Notes under the pieces: generated by a model
Told to the model about the DNA's origin: nothing
The model's input: only the letters and a program-made list of their open reading frames with translations
The model's database searches: none
NCBI GenBank assembly: GCA_964370315.1
Contig: CAYJIS010000043.1
Location: 1 to 16,288, forward strand
Length of the DNA stretch: 16,288 nt
From: CAYJFX01 sp964370315
Lineage (GTDB): Bacteria; Spirochaetota; Spirochaetia; Treponematales; Treponemataceae
Direction: 5' to 3'
Program-made: the position numbers and the translations under genes
In this document: in pieces, positions 16,028-16,288 of the stretch
How positions within the stretch are numbered: the stretch's first letter is position 1
Layout of the letters: every line of letters starts with the position of its first letter

Positions 16028-16129
16028 TTGGCACACATAATTGTTGATGATTCAGAGAATCTTGAGAAAGCTATCAAACGCTTTAAACACATGGTTGAAA
16101 ATGATAAACTTTTCTGTGCAAGAAATTAA
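16028..16129 (+). pseudogene. rpsU: 5' fragment of ribosomal protein S21 gene
   Basis: From a TTG start, 6 nt after a strong AAAGGGGGTG ribosome-binding site, the frame reads MAHIIVDDSENLEKAIKRFK then HMVE, which is the conserved N-terminus of bacterial S21. After residue 24 the similarity stops: the frame gives NDKLFCARN and a stop, instead of the usual basic half (typically containing EWKKREYYEKPS). The usual RFKRMVE is RFKHMVE here. Neither other forward frame recovers the missing half, so this looks like replacement or deletion rather than a simple frameshift. Full S21 is about 55-70 residues and this product has 33. A functional rpsU presumably exists elsewhere. A short expressed peptide cannot be ruled out, since promoter and ribosome-binding site look intact. 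Confidence 0.72.
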
Positions 16130-16288
16130 TAAACTCTGTAACCTTTCCACACCTTGATTGTTATCTTAACATAGGGATATCATCCTTTTTTGCGAAACTA
16201 AAAAGGGATGTAATGGCAGCAACATTGCGTTACACTTGTCATAATCTCTTATATTTAAAAAATGTAAGCTGAAAACACATCAAAGTTG
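16130..16288. other. Noncoding tail of the window beyond the rpsU remnant
   Basis: No gene is supported here. An imperfect inverted repeat pairs CATCC-TTTTT (16181-16190) with AAAAA-G-GGATG (16200-16210), with one bulged G and a 9-nt loop. A 19-codon frame from ATG 16213 follows AAAAGGG, but it resembles nothing I know. This DNA abuts the point where S21 similarity ends, so it may be foreign to the original rpsU locus. Confidence 0.4.

Noticed and set aside
16213..16272. A 19-codon frame after AAAAGGG at the right end
   Set aside because: Too short and without recognisable features; it is mentioned only as part of the unassigned tail.

Overview
The window is AT-rich chromosomal DNA carrying ten intact protein-coding genes plus one broken ribosomal-protein gene. 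I infer a spirochaete, most likely a Treponema relative. The reasons are the short RqcH/NFACT protein with an MSLN-KEI start, the style of the S21 N-terminus with a TTG start, and the low GC. This taxonomic call is from family memory, not a search, and is moderate at best. No rRNA, tRNA, CRISPR array, transposase or phage gene is visible.

Layout. Positions 11-152 hold a chain of inverted repeats. A lone four-helix membrane protein of unknown function (230-814, minus) follows, then a rightward M20 metallopeptidase (1040-2413). The leftward block that follows reads, in transcription order from the right: (a) a GH36 alpha-galactosidase (11422-9053) coupled by an 8-nt overlap to a GPH-family sugar:cation symporter (9060-7693); (b) a polar amino acid ABC importer, with lipoprotein binding protein (7580-6744), permease (6718-5981) and ATPase (5984-5271); (c) RqcH (5220-3733), overlapping a MATE exporter (3740-2397) by 8 nt. 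The MATE gene runs tail to tail into the peptidase gene with a 17-nt overlap. To the right is a rightward two-gene cyclic-di-GMP operon. Its first gene is a membrane protein with two tandem periplasmic solute-binding domains, a degenerate GGDEF and an apparently intact EAL phosphodiesterase (11679-14573). Its second is a CHASE-type sensor diguanylate cyclase with an intact GGDEF (14600-15901). The right end carries a strong-looking promoter driving only the first part of rpsU (16028-16129), after which S21 similarity stops abruptly.

How the genes work together. The alpha-galactosidase and symporter form a compact uptake-and-hydrolysis unit for melibiose or raffinose-type sugars, with the enzyme in the cytoplasm. 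The ABC genes import polar amino acids, and the M20 peptidase would release amino acids from peptides or N-acyl amino acids. RqcH belongs to ribosome-associated quality control. The two c-di-GMP enzymes have opposite activities and different external sensors, so together they could set the messenger level according to two outside signals.

The points most worth a second look are: two genes (M20 peptidase and rqcH) whose predicted transcription start falls on the ATG with no ribosome-binding site, suggesting leaderless mRNAs; the opposed c-di-GMP pair with a dead GGDEF and two unequal solute-binding domains; the promoter-proximal rpsU remnant; and the hairpin chain at the left end. I see no clear example of a wholly new multi-gene system.
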